Assembly (NCBI GenBank): GCA_050180235.1
Contig: JBFXEJ010000130.1
Coordinates: forward strand, 1 to 15,647
Direction: 5' to 3'
From: JAABRU01 sp050180235
Lineage (GTDB): Bacteria; Desulfobacterota; Desulfobacteria; Desulfobacterales; Desulfococcaceae
DNA length: 15,647 bases
A model generated the notes under the pieces. It made no database searches and had not been told where the DNA came from. It was given only the letters and a program-made list of their open reading frames with translations. This document shows, piece after piece, positions 5,902-12,829 of the stretch (position 1 is its first letter; every line of letters starts with the position of its first letter). The position numbers and the translations under genes are program-made.

Positions 5902-6849
5902 ATGACAGCAGACAAAATCCTCAATTGTATTTTTATCCTTCTCATCGCGGCAGCCGGTTTTGTGATTGAAAGTTCCTATCATTTTCAGGTACTGACCTTT
6001 ATCGGCATCAACACCCTGCTGGCGCTGGGACTGAACATGCTCATGGGTTATGCAGGCCAGATTTCCCTGGGGCACGGGGCTTTTTACGGCATTGGCGCAT
6101 ATACCACAGCCATTCTGACCGTAAATTATCATTTTTCCCCCTGGCTGGCCCTGCCATGTGCAATTTTTCTTGCAGTGCTGGTGGCTTTTCTGGTAGGACT
6201 TCCCACTTTGAAACTTTCAGGTTATTATCTGGGCATGGGAACCCTGGGTTTTGGCATGATTATGTTTATCATTTTCCGGGAATGGGATACCCTGACTGGC
6301 GGAGCCTCCGGTTTTGTGGGAATTCCGTCTCTGGAAATCGGCAAACTTTCCTTTTCTTCCGGAAGAAATTATTTCTGGCTGGTCTGGGGCATTGTGATAC
6401 TTACGGTTTTTCTCTGTCAGAGACTCATTGATTCCCGCATAGGACGCGCGCTGCGTTCGGTTCATGACAGTGAAAAAGCGGCCAGAGCTGTGGGCATCAA
6501 CACCATGAACCTGAAACTGGGAATCTTCATCTTCAGCGCTGCCACAGGAGCGCTGGCCGGATTTCTCTATGCCCATTATATCAGTTTCATCAGTCCGGGA
6601 TCATTTGATTTTCTGGCATCCATCCGCATGGTGACTATGGTGGTCATCGGAGGCATGGCCAGTGTATGGGGCGCGCTGCTCGGCGCATCGCTGCTGACCA
6701 TGCTGCCGGAATGGCTCCATGCGTTTGCGGATTTTGAAATGCTGGTTTACGGTCTGATTATGATGGTGGTGATGATACTTCTGCCCCAGGGACTGACGCG
6801 GGGCCTGCTGGATATGTATGAACATGCAAGAGACAGATACAGAAAATAA
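5902..6849 (+). CDS. livM: Branched-chain amino acid-type ABC transporter permease, LivM family
   Basis: An integral inner-membrane protein of 315 residues with about eight to nine hydrophobic segments. It carries the LivM/LivH family signature around GYAGQISLGHGAFYGIGAY (49-67) and the second conserved stretch GALAGFLYAHYISFISPGSF followed by VIGGMASVWGALLGA. The latter is the cytoplasmic coupling region contacting the ATPases. LivM normally pairs with LivH to form the pore. No livH is adjacent, and the partner must be encoded elsewhere or LivM acts differently. The start ATG 5902 has only a weak AGAGA upstream; an in-frame stop at 5878 limits extension. It overlaps livG by 32 nt. The substrate could be amino acids, aromatic acids or amides. 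Confidence 0.9.
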   Translation: MTADKILNCIFILLIAAAGFVIESSYHFQVLTFIGINTLLALGLNMLMGYAGQISLGHGAFYGIGAYTTAILTVNYHFSPWLALPCAIFLAVLVAFLVGLPTLKLSGYYLGMGTLGFGMIMFIIFREWDTLTGGASGFVGIPSLEIGKLSFSSGRNYFWLVWGIVILTVFLCQRLIDSRIGRALRSVHDSEKAARAVGINTMNLKLGIFIFSAATGALAGFLYAHYISFISPGSFDFLASIRMVTMVVIGGMASVWGALLGASLLTMLPEWLHAFADFEMLVYGLIMMVVMILLPQGLTRGLLDMYEHARDRYRK

Positions 6850-7612
6850 TCCCCCGCCCCTGCTGCGAATCAGGGACGTATCCAAATCCTTCGGCGGCGT
6901 AAAGGCTTTGACAGACATTTCCTTTGCAGTTCCTTCCGGAATTGTGCAGGGGCTTATCGGCCCCAACGGCGCGGGAAAAACCACTCTTTTCAATGTGATC
7001 ACAGGTGCATACACACCGGAAAAAGGCAGTGTTTTTTTTGACGGTGCAGAAATTCGCGGCAAAAAACTGCATCATATTGTAAAACTCGGCATTGCCCGGA
7101 CATTTCAGAATGTGGAACTGTTTGAAAGCATGAGCGTTATTGAAAATGTCATGGTGGGCTGCCATGTGCGGACAAAAAGCGGTTTTCTGGGTGCGCTGAG
7201 CCGTATCCCCCGTGTGCGGGAAGAGGAAAAAAAAATACGGGATCGGGCATCCGAACTTCTGCATTTTGTGGGACTTGCAGATCAGGCACAGCGAAAAAGC
7301 AGTGATCTGCCTTTTGGCTGGCAGAGACTGCTGGAAATTGCCCGTGCTTTGGCCTCAGAACCCAAACTTCTGCTGCTGGATGAACCCGCGGCAGGTCTCA
7401 ATGCTGTGGAAACCCGGCAACTGGGCGATCTACTGGAAAAAATCCGTAAACTGGGCATTACCATGATGCTGGTGGAGCATGACATGAGCCTGACCATGAA
7501 GGTTTCTGACAATATTGTGGTGCTGGATCAGGGACGGATGCTCGCGCAGGGAACCCCGCGTGAAATTCAGTCAAATGCGGCAGTCATGTCCGCGTATCTG
7601 GGAACACAGTGA
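6818..7612 (+). CDS. livG: ABC transporter ATP-binding protein, LivG family
   Basis: The first of the two ATPases energising the Liv transporter, 264 residues. Walker A GPNGAGKTT is at 48-56, the Q-loop in ARTFQNVELF (93-102), Walker B and catalytic Glu in LLLLDEPAAGLN (184-195), and the H-loop in VEHDM. The ABC signature is the family-typical degenerate form, here LPFGWQR (164-170) instead of LSGGQ. LivG proteins usually have LPYGQQR, so the Trp is a mild oddity. The ATG at 6818 lies inside the livM end; a second ATG at 6824 is equally possible, and both imply translational coupling. The stop is 3 nt before livF. Confidence 0.92.
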   Translation: MNMQETDTENNPPPLLRIRDVSKSFGGVKALTDISFAVPSGIVQGLIGPNGAGKTTLFNVITGAYTPEKGSVFFDGAEIRGKKLHHIVKLGIARTFQNVELFESMSVIENVMVGCHVRTKSGFLGALSRIPRVREEEKKIRDRASELLHFVGLADQAQRKSSDLPFGWQRLLEIARALASEPKLLLLDEPAAGLNAVETRQLGDLLEKIRKLGITMMLVEHDMSLTMKVSDNIVVLDQGRMLAQGTPREIQSNAAVMSAYLGTQ

Positions 7613-7615
7613 ATT

Positions 7616-8362
7616 ATGCTGAGAATCAAAAATCTTCAATGTTTTTACGGCCGGATCATGGCTGTCAGGGGCGTGAGTCTGTCCGTGCGCCAGGGGGAAC
7701 TCATCACCCTGATTGGTGCAAACGGTTCCGGCAAAAGCACGCTGCTGGAAGCCATATGCGGACTTCTTCCGGGATGGAAAGGGGAAATCCTGTTTGAAGA
7801 CAAATCCCTGCAGGGGGCTGATCCGCCCGCGATTGTGAAAAAAGGCATCAGTCTGGTTCCCGAAGGCCGTCTGGTTTTTCCGCCCCTGAGCGTTCTGGAC
7901 AATCTCAAACTCGGAGCCTACACACGTTACCGTCAGAAACAGCATTTGGAAATTGAAAAAGATTTGGACATGGTAGCAGATCTGTTTCCCATTCTCCGGG
8001 AACGGGCGAATCAGGCTGCCGGAACCCTTTCCGGCGGAGAGCAGCAGATGCTGGCTATCGGACGCGCGCTCATGGCCCGTCCCCGTCTGCTGGTGCTGGA
8101 TGAGCCGTCCATGGGACTTGCACCACTGATGGTGGAAAAAATACTGGATACTCTGGTGCTTCTGAAAAAACAGCAGGGACTGACCATTCTTCTGGTGGAG
8201 CAGAATGCCCAGGCCGCGCTGAAAATTGCGGATCGGGGCTATGTGCTGGAAACCGGAAAAATCGTTCTCCAGGGGCCTGCCCCAGACCTGCTTTCGGATG
8301 TGGAAGTGAAACGGGCCTATCTGGGGAAAGACTATGAGGAATTTTATGACGGAAAAAACTGA
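7616..8362 (+). CDS. livF: ABC transporter ATP-binding protein, LivF family
   Basis: The second ATPase of the Liv complex, 248 residues. Walker A GANGSGKST is at 34-42, GISLVPEGRLVFPPLSV is the LivF-typical Q-loop region (78-93), the signature LSGGEQQ is at 138-144, Walker B LLVLDEPSMGLAP at 158-170 and the H-loop VEQNAQ. The DEPSMGLAP and EQN (rather than EHD) variants separate LivF from LivG. It starts 3 nt after the livG stop without an obvious Shine-Dalgarno, so translation is probably coupled. Its 3' end overlaps the following ligase-like gene. Confidence 0.93.
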   Translation: MLRIKNLQCFYGRIMAVRGVSLSVRQGELITLIGANGSGKSTLLEAICGLLPGWKGEILFEDKSLQGADPPAIVKKGISLVPEGRLVFPPLSVLDNLKLGAYTRYRQKQHLEIEKDLDMVADLFPILRERANQAAGTLSGGEQQMLAIGRALMARPRLLVLDEPSMGLAPLMVEKILDTLVLLKKQQGLTILLVEQNAQAALKIADRGYVLETGKIVLQGPAPDLLSDVEVKRAYLGKDYEEFYDGKN

Positions 8363-9617
8363 CATACTGAACCTGAATCCGCAGGAATTAAGGCAGATGC
8401 AACTGGAACGCGTGCAAAGCACACTCAACCGGGCATACCGGAACGTGCCTTTTCACCGGAACAGGCAGAATGAGATTGCCCGCCAGACAGGCAAAGATCC
8501 CTCGATGATTGAAAATCTGGAAGATATTGCCCGGCTTCCCTTTATGAAACGCAGTCATCTGGGGGAACATTACCCCTACGGTCTGTTTGCCGTACCTCTG
8601 CGCGATATTGTGCGCATTCACACTGCGCCCGGAACCACACTGCATCCCACAGTCAGCGGATACACCCGGCAGGATCTGGGCATATGGCGGGGCCTGGTGG
8701 CAAGATCACTTACAGCATCAGGCATAACATCCCAGGACATTCTGCAGATCAGTCTGGATACCGGGCTGGCCAACTGGGGAAGGGATTACAAGGACGGAGC
8801 CGAGTCTCTGGACATAGCCGTTATTCCCAATACACCGCTTTCCCCGGAAAAACAGATGATGATCATCCGGGATTACAAAATCTCGGTGCTGGTGACCACC
8901 CCTTCGGAAGCTGCCCAGTTGGCGGATCACATGTTCACTGCGGATCTCAATCCCACCTCCCTGAACCTCAGCCATATTATTCTTGTGGGAGAACCCGCAG
9001 ACCGGGAACTTAGGAACCGTCTGGAGCAGCAGTTGCATGTAAATACCTGGATGCATTACGGACTCAGCGAAGTTCCGGGCCCGGCCATTGCGTTTGAATG
9101 TCCTGCCCATGAGGGACTGCATATTAATGAGGATCATTTTCTTCCGGAAATCATTGATCCCCGCACCGGTGAGGTACTGCCTTTGGGCCAAAGCGGAGAA
9201 CTGGTACTGACCACACTCCAGACACGCGCATTTCCCCTGATCCGCTTCAGAACAGGGGATGGGGCACGGCTCAGGGAAGGCCGTTGTTCCTGCGGCAGTT
9301 CCCTGGTGCGGATGGACTGGTTTCAGGCCCGCACAGATGATGTTCTCAATGTCAACGGCGTGAAAGTTCACCGGAATCAGATACTGCATTCCATAAACCG
9401 GATATTGGGATTTGTCCCTGATTTTCAGCATTCTGTGATTTCACGCTATGGGGAAAAGAACTGGCTTGAAATCCGAATCTGCATGGATGACCGGCTTTTT
9501 TCCGATGAAATCAAGGAGATCGAGCAGCAGATTCATACACTGACTGATCATTTGCGGGAAAATCTCGGAGTTCCCCTGGCTGTCCGTCTGAGAGAAAAAT
9601 CAGTACAGACTCCCTGA
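8334..9617 (+). CDS. PaaK-type phenylacetate-CoA ligase homologue with altered P-loop
   Basis: An adenylate-forming enzyme of 427 residues, the usual PaaK length. PaaK activates phenylacetate or related aryl acids as CoA thioesters. Clear family blocks are LNRAYRNVPFHR (31-42), MHYGLSEVPGPAIAFEC, a long block ending LITRFRTGD-like (LIRFRTGD), GRCSCGSSLVRMDWFQARTDDV and the C-terminal domain entry NVNGVKVHRNQI. The P-loop, normally SSGTTGKPT, reads APGTTLHPT (98-106), losing the second Gly and the Lys. Activity, or nucleotide binding, may therefore be altered. It overlaps livF. A second ATG at 8346, with GAGGA five bases upstream, is a strong alternative start. Such genes commonly follow liv genes in Desulfobacterota, suggesting that an imported acid is activated. 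The substrate is unknown. Confidence 0.82.
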   Translation: MRNFMTEKTDILNLNPQELRQMQLERVQSTLNRAYRNVPFHRNRQNEIARQTGKDPSMIENLEDIARLPFMKRSHLGEHYPYGLFAVPLRDIVRIHTAPGTTLHPTVSGYTRQDLGIWRGLVARSLTASGITSQDILQISLDTGLANWGRDYKDGAESLDIAVIPNTPLSPEKQMMIIRDYKISVLVTTPSEAAQLADHMFTADLNPTSLNLSHIILVGEPADRELRNRLEQQLHVNTWMHYGLSEVPGPAIAFECPAHEGLHINEDHFLPEIIDPRTGEVLPLGQSGELVLTTLQTRAFPLIRFRTGDGARLREGRCSCGSSLVRMDWFQARTDDVLNVNGVKVHRNQILHSINRILGFVPDFQHSVISRYGEKNWLEIRICMDDRLFSDEIKEIEQQIHTLTDHLRENLGVPLAVRLREKSVQTP

Positions 9618-9619
9618 TT

Positions 9620-9650
9620 TTCCTGTATCCGGATCTTAGGAATTTTTTTT
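9620..9650 (+). terminator. Rho-independent terminator after the liv operon
   Basis: ttcct (9620-9624) pairs with aggaa (9638-9642), with a G-T pair inside and a loop around the palindrome atccggat. It is followed by eight T (9643-9650). It begins 3 nt after the ligase-like stop codon. The stem is short, so strength is uncertain. Confidence 0.5.
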
Positions 9651-9673
9651 CTCTTATTTATTTTGTTAATTAT

Positions 9674-9703
9674 TTGACACCGCCATATAAATCAGTTTAT
9701 AAT
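9674..9703 (+). promoter_or_regulatory. Consensus sigma70 promoter for the pilB operon
   Basis: TTGACA at 9674-9679 and TATAAT at 9698-9703, both perfect, are separated by 18 bp. Transcription would start near 9710 and leave about 180 nt of leader before the small membrane-protein gene. The leader contains two small hairpins (9836-9852, acccc/ggggt; 9857-9880, aacag/ctgtt extended by tttt/aaaa) just ahead of the first start codon, which could modulate translation. Confidence 0.7.
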
Positions 9704-9893
9704 TTCTCCCGGGCTGCTGTTTACGGGGATACCGTCTCCGTATCAGATATTGACAACATGGCCTGAAATCAGATATTCTGATTGTAACTGATTATGGGTA
9801 CAGCCCTGCGGAAAAGGATAAAAATTCAATTTTACACCCCGGTATCTGGGGTCTGAAACAGTTTTTCCCCAAAATCTGTTACAACCCCCAGGT

Positions 9894-10181
9894 ATGCAAT
9901 ACGCAGTATATAAAAAAATGAATGCTAAAAAAACTTCAGTTCAGGTAGTATGGGGATGGCTGCTGATACTCTTCGGTGCGGGTATGTTTTTCAGAATCCC
10001 CCAGGTGATGCCCCGGATTCAGGAATTTGAATGTTTTTCTTCAGGTTTCGGTTTGATATTTGCCTATTTCAGCCTCTATCTCATTGGCGTTCTGCTCATT
10101 GGCGGAGGTGCGAAGAAAATATACGATCATTCCCTTACATCCGATACGTCCGCGGACAAATCTGACCCGGAGAAACAATAA
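9894..10181 (+). CDS. Small two-helix membrane protein upstream of pilB
   Basis: A 95 residue protein of unknown function. Hydrophobic segment 1 is about residues 18-35 (VVWGWLLILFGAGMFFRI) and segment 2 about 51-73 (through LIFAYFSLYLIGVLLIGG). Between them lies a short loop, and the C-terminus is a charged, Asp/Lys-rich tail. It is preceded by a consensus promoter and ends 30 bp before pilB, so it is probably the first gene of that transcript and may act with the pilus motor. The start is uncertain: ATG 9894 has only AGGT directly before it, and ATG 9918 is an alternative. The helices and operon position support a real gene. Confidence 0.6.
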   Translation: MQYAVYKKMNAKKTSVQVVWGWLLILFGAGMFFRIPQVMPRIQEFECFSSGFGLIFAYFSLYLIGVLLIGGGAKKIYDHSLTSDTSADKSDPEKQ

Positions 10182-10211
10182 AAACCTTTTTAAAGACAAC
10201 CGCATTGAAAC

Positions 10212-12608
10212 ATGATTAAAAAATCAAATGCACCCAAAGACACACATCTGAATGCCGATGCTCCGGTCACTCATCTGAAAGTGGAAACGGAAACTGCGGA
10301 TTATCTGAACGTAACAGGCAGTGAAACCGTGCCGGCAAAGGGCAGGGTCAGTCCGGAGGTTGCCTTCCGGATCAAATTCCAGCAGATCAGCAATAAGATT
10401 CAGGCCGCCCACAATCTGGAGGAAGTGCTCAACAATCTGAAAGTAGAGCTGGCTGAACTGTTTGAATCGGAAAGGATTACCGTATATGTGATTGACGGTG
10501 TCAAACGGGAACTGGTTTCGCGGGTGATGACCGGCAGCAATGTTGGGGAAATACGGATTCCTGTATCCACCAACAGCATTGCGGGCTATGCGGCCTATAA
10601 GCAGAGGATCATAAATATAACAAATGTTTATGATGAAGAAGAACGCCGGCAGATCGGACCGGATATCCGCTTTGACAGCAGTTGGGACAAAAAAACAGGC
10701 TTTACAACCAGGCAGATGCTGACCTGTCCCATATTTTTTCACAAATATCTGCTGGGCGCCATCCAACTGATCAACCGCAAAAACGGGGAACCCTATTTAA
10801 AAAGGGATGAGCAGTGTGTACGGGAGCTGGCCAAGACTCTGGGCATTGCCATGTACAACCAGAAGCGGGCAGCGCGGCAGGCAGGTAACAAATTCAGTTA
10901 TCTTCTGCAAAAACATCTGGTGACACAGAAAGAGCTGCAGAATGCCATTACCGAAGCCAAAAAACGCAATGAGACCATAGAAACCTATCTGATGTCCACA
11001 CTCAAGATTCCCAAGGCCGACATTGTGGAATCCCTGGCCAAGTATTATGAGGTTCCGGGCGTTGTTTACAACCAGAATACGCCCATACCCGGTGAACTGC
11101 TGAAAAGCCTCAAAATTCCGTTTCTGAAGAAAAATCTCTGGGTTCCCCTGAAAAATGACGGGGAAAAAATTATGATTCTGGTGGACGATCCCCAGAATCT
11201 GCAGAAGATCGATCTGATCAAATCGCTTTTTCCCAAAAATCCGCTGGATTTTTCTGTGGCGCTGAAAGAGGATATTCTTGAGTTTATCAAACTTTTTACC
11301 ACTGATGACAAAGAGCAGGCCAATATTGATGAAATCCTCCAGCAGTTGCAGGCCGAAGCCGAAGAGACCGAAGAGGATGTTGATGAGGTCAATGATTCAG
11401 ACAGCGCAGTTGTGAAACTGGTCAACAAGATTATTCTGGATTCCTTTGCCCGGAGAGCATCGGATATTCATATAGAGCCTTACCCCGGAAAACAGAACAC
11501 CCTGGTGCGCATCCGCATTGACGGCGCATGCACCGTGTATCAGACTATTCCCTACAATTACAAAAACGCGGTGGTGTCCCGTATCAAGATCATGTCCGGT
11601 CTGGATATTGCGGAACGCCGGCTGCCCCAGGACGGAAAGATTCAGTTCAAGAAATTCGGGGGACTGGATATCGAACTCCGTGTGGCCACAGTTCCAACCC
11701 AGGGAGGCATGGAGGATATCGTCATGCGTATCCTGGCAGCGGGCGAGCCGATTCCGCTGTCCAAGATGGGATTTTCAGAACGCAATTACAAAGAATTCAC
11801 AGATATTATCAGCCAGCCCTATGGAATCATATTTGTCTGCGGTCCCACCGGTTCCGGTAAGACAACAACCCTGCATTCGGCCCTGGCCTATATCAACAAG
11901 ACTGAAACCAAGATATGGACAGCCGAAGATCCTGTTGAAATCACACAAAAAGGACTGCGCCAGGTGCAGGTGCATCCCAAGATCGGTTTTGATTTTGCCC
12001 GTGCCATGCGTGCCTTTCTCCGTGCCGACCCGGACGTGATTATGGTGGGTGAAATGCGTGACAAGGAAACCACATCCATCGGTATTGAGGCATCTCTGAC
12101 AGGCCATCTGGTTTTTTCCACACTGCATACCAACAGCGCTCCGGAAAGCGTGGTGCGTCTGCTGGATATGGGAATGGACCCCTTCAACTTTGCGGACGCT
12201 CTCCTGTGCATTCTGGCCCAGCGTCTGGTGCGGACGCTCTGCAGCAGCTGCAAGGAGGAATACAACCCCAGTGAAGAGGAATATCAGGAACTTGTAAGAG
12301 AGTATGGCAAAGATATTTTTGCAAGGGATTTGGCGGAGAAATATCCCTATAACAAGGATCTGGTGCTGTACAAACACAAGGGATGTGAAAAATGCAACCA
12401 GACCGGGTACAGAGGCCGTATGGGTATCCATGAACTGATGGCCGGTACGGATGAGATAAAACGTCTGATCCAGACTCAGGCACGGGTAGCCGAGATGCTG
12501 GCCCAGGCTCTGGAAGACGGTATGCGTACCCTGAAACAGGACGGTATTTCCAAGGTTTTTTCCGGACACACAGATTTCATGCAGGTCAGAAAGGTCTGTA
12601 TCAACTAA
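10212..12608 (+). CDS. pilB: Type IV pilus assembly ATPase PilB/GspE family with N-terminal GAF domain
   Basis: Cytoplasmic hexameric motor for pilus extension or type II secretion. At 798 residues it is some 230 longer than ordinary PilB because of a GAF domain at about 55-218. A degenerate MshEN/GspE_N-like region follows (229-370), lacking the Arg-Leu-Gly pattern of c-di-GMP-binding MshEN. Then come an acidic linker and the ATPase: ASDIHIEP, Walker A GPTGSGKTTT (544-553), Asp box AEDPVE, Walker B DPDVIMVGEMRD, His box GHLVFSTLHTN, and the zinc tetracysteine C677, C680, C725, C728. The GAF contains DKKTGFTTRQML and NRKNGEPYLKRDE, close to the NKxnFx3DE signature of phosphodiesterase/cyclase GAFs. 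The start codon ATG lacks a clear Shine-Dalgarno. PilC and pilin genes are not adjacent. PilB is favoured over GspE, but not proven. Confidence 0.88.
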   Translation: MIKKSNAPKDTHLNADAPVTHLKVETETADYLNVTGSETVPAKGRVSPEVAFRIKFQQISNKIQAAHNLEEVLNNLKVELAELFESERITVYVIDGVKRELVSRVMTGSNVGEIRIPVSTNSIAGYAAYKQRIINITNVYDEEERRQIGPDIRFDSSWDKKTGFTTRQMLTCPIFFHKYLLGAIQLINRKNGEPYLKRDEQCVRELAKTLGIAMYNQKRAARQAGNKFSYLLQKHLVTQKELQNAITEAKKRNETIETYLMSTLKIPKADIVESLAKYYEVPGVVYNQNTPIPGELLKSLKIPFLKKNLWVPLKNDGEKIMILVDDPQNLQKIDLIKSLFPKNPLDFSVALKEDILEFIKLFTTDDKEQANIDEILQQLQAEAEETEEDVDEVNDSDSAVVKLVNKIILDSFARRASDIHIEPYPGKQNTLVRIRIDGACTVYQTIPYNYKNAVVSRIKIMSGLDIAERRLPQDGKIQFKKFGGLDIELRVATVPTQGGMEDIVMRILAAGEPIPLSKMGFSERNYKEFTDIISQPYGIIFVCGPTGSGKTTTLHSALAYINKTETKIWTAEDPVEITQKGLRQVQVHPKIGFDFARAMRAFLRADPDVIMVGEMRDKETTSIGIEASLTGHLVFSTLHTNSAPESVVRLLDMGMDPFNFADALLCILAQRLVRTLCSSCKEEYNPSEEEYQELVREYGKDIFARDLAEKYPYNKDLVLYKHKGCEKCNQTGYRGRMGIHELMAGTDEIKRLIQTQARVAEMLAQALEDGMRTLKQDGISKVFSGHTDFMQVRKVCIN

Positions 12609-12829
12609 CGCTCTGTCAATATTGATAAACCAGTAAAAAATCCGAAATTCAGTTTTCCCGTCATTCTGGAGAAAGCAGCAATTCCTTATTTTCATACTGT
12701 TAATTTCTGGCTTTTCTGCCGGGCTTCCCGCGGGTTTCCATGCCGGACAATTTGCAAACCGCAGATCAGACTGAAAACAGCCGTATGCAGAAATCTGAAC
12801 GGATATTACAGCCTCCTGCTATCCTGACC

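Noticed and set aside
11775..12695. 306-codon minus-strand frame opposite pilB
   Set aside because: Antisense of the conserved ATPase core, with no recognisable motif of its own.
12609..12829. Possible bidirectional terminator between pilB and the usher gene
   Set aside because: Small palindromes occur (tcaatattga, cccgcggg), but none is followed by a T tract on either strand, so no terminator can be supported.
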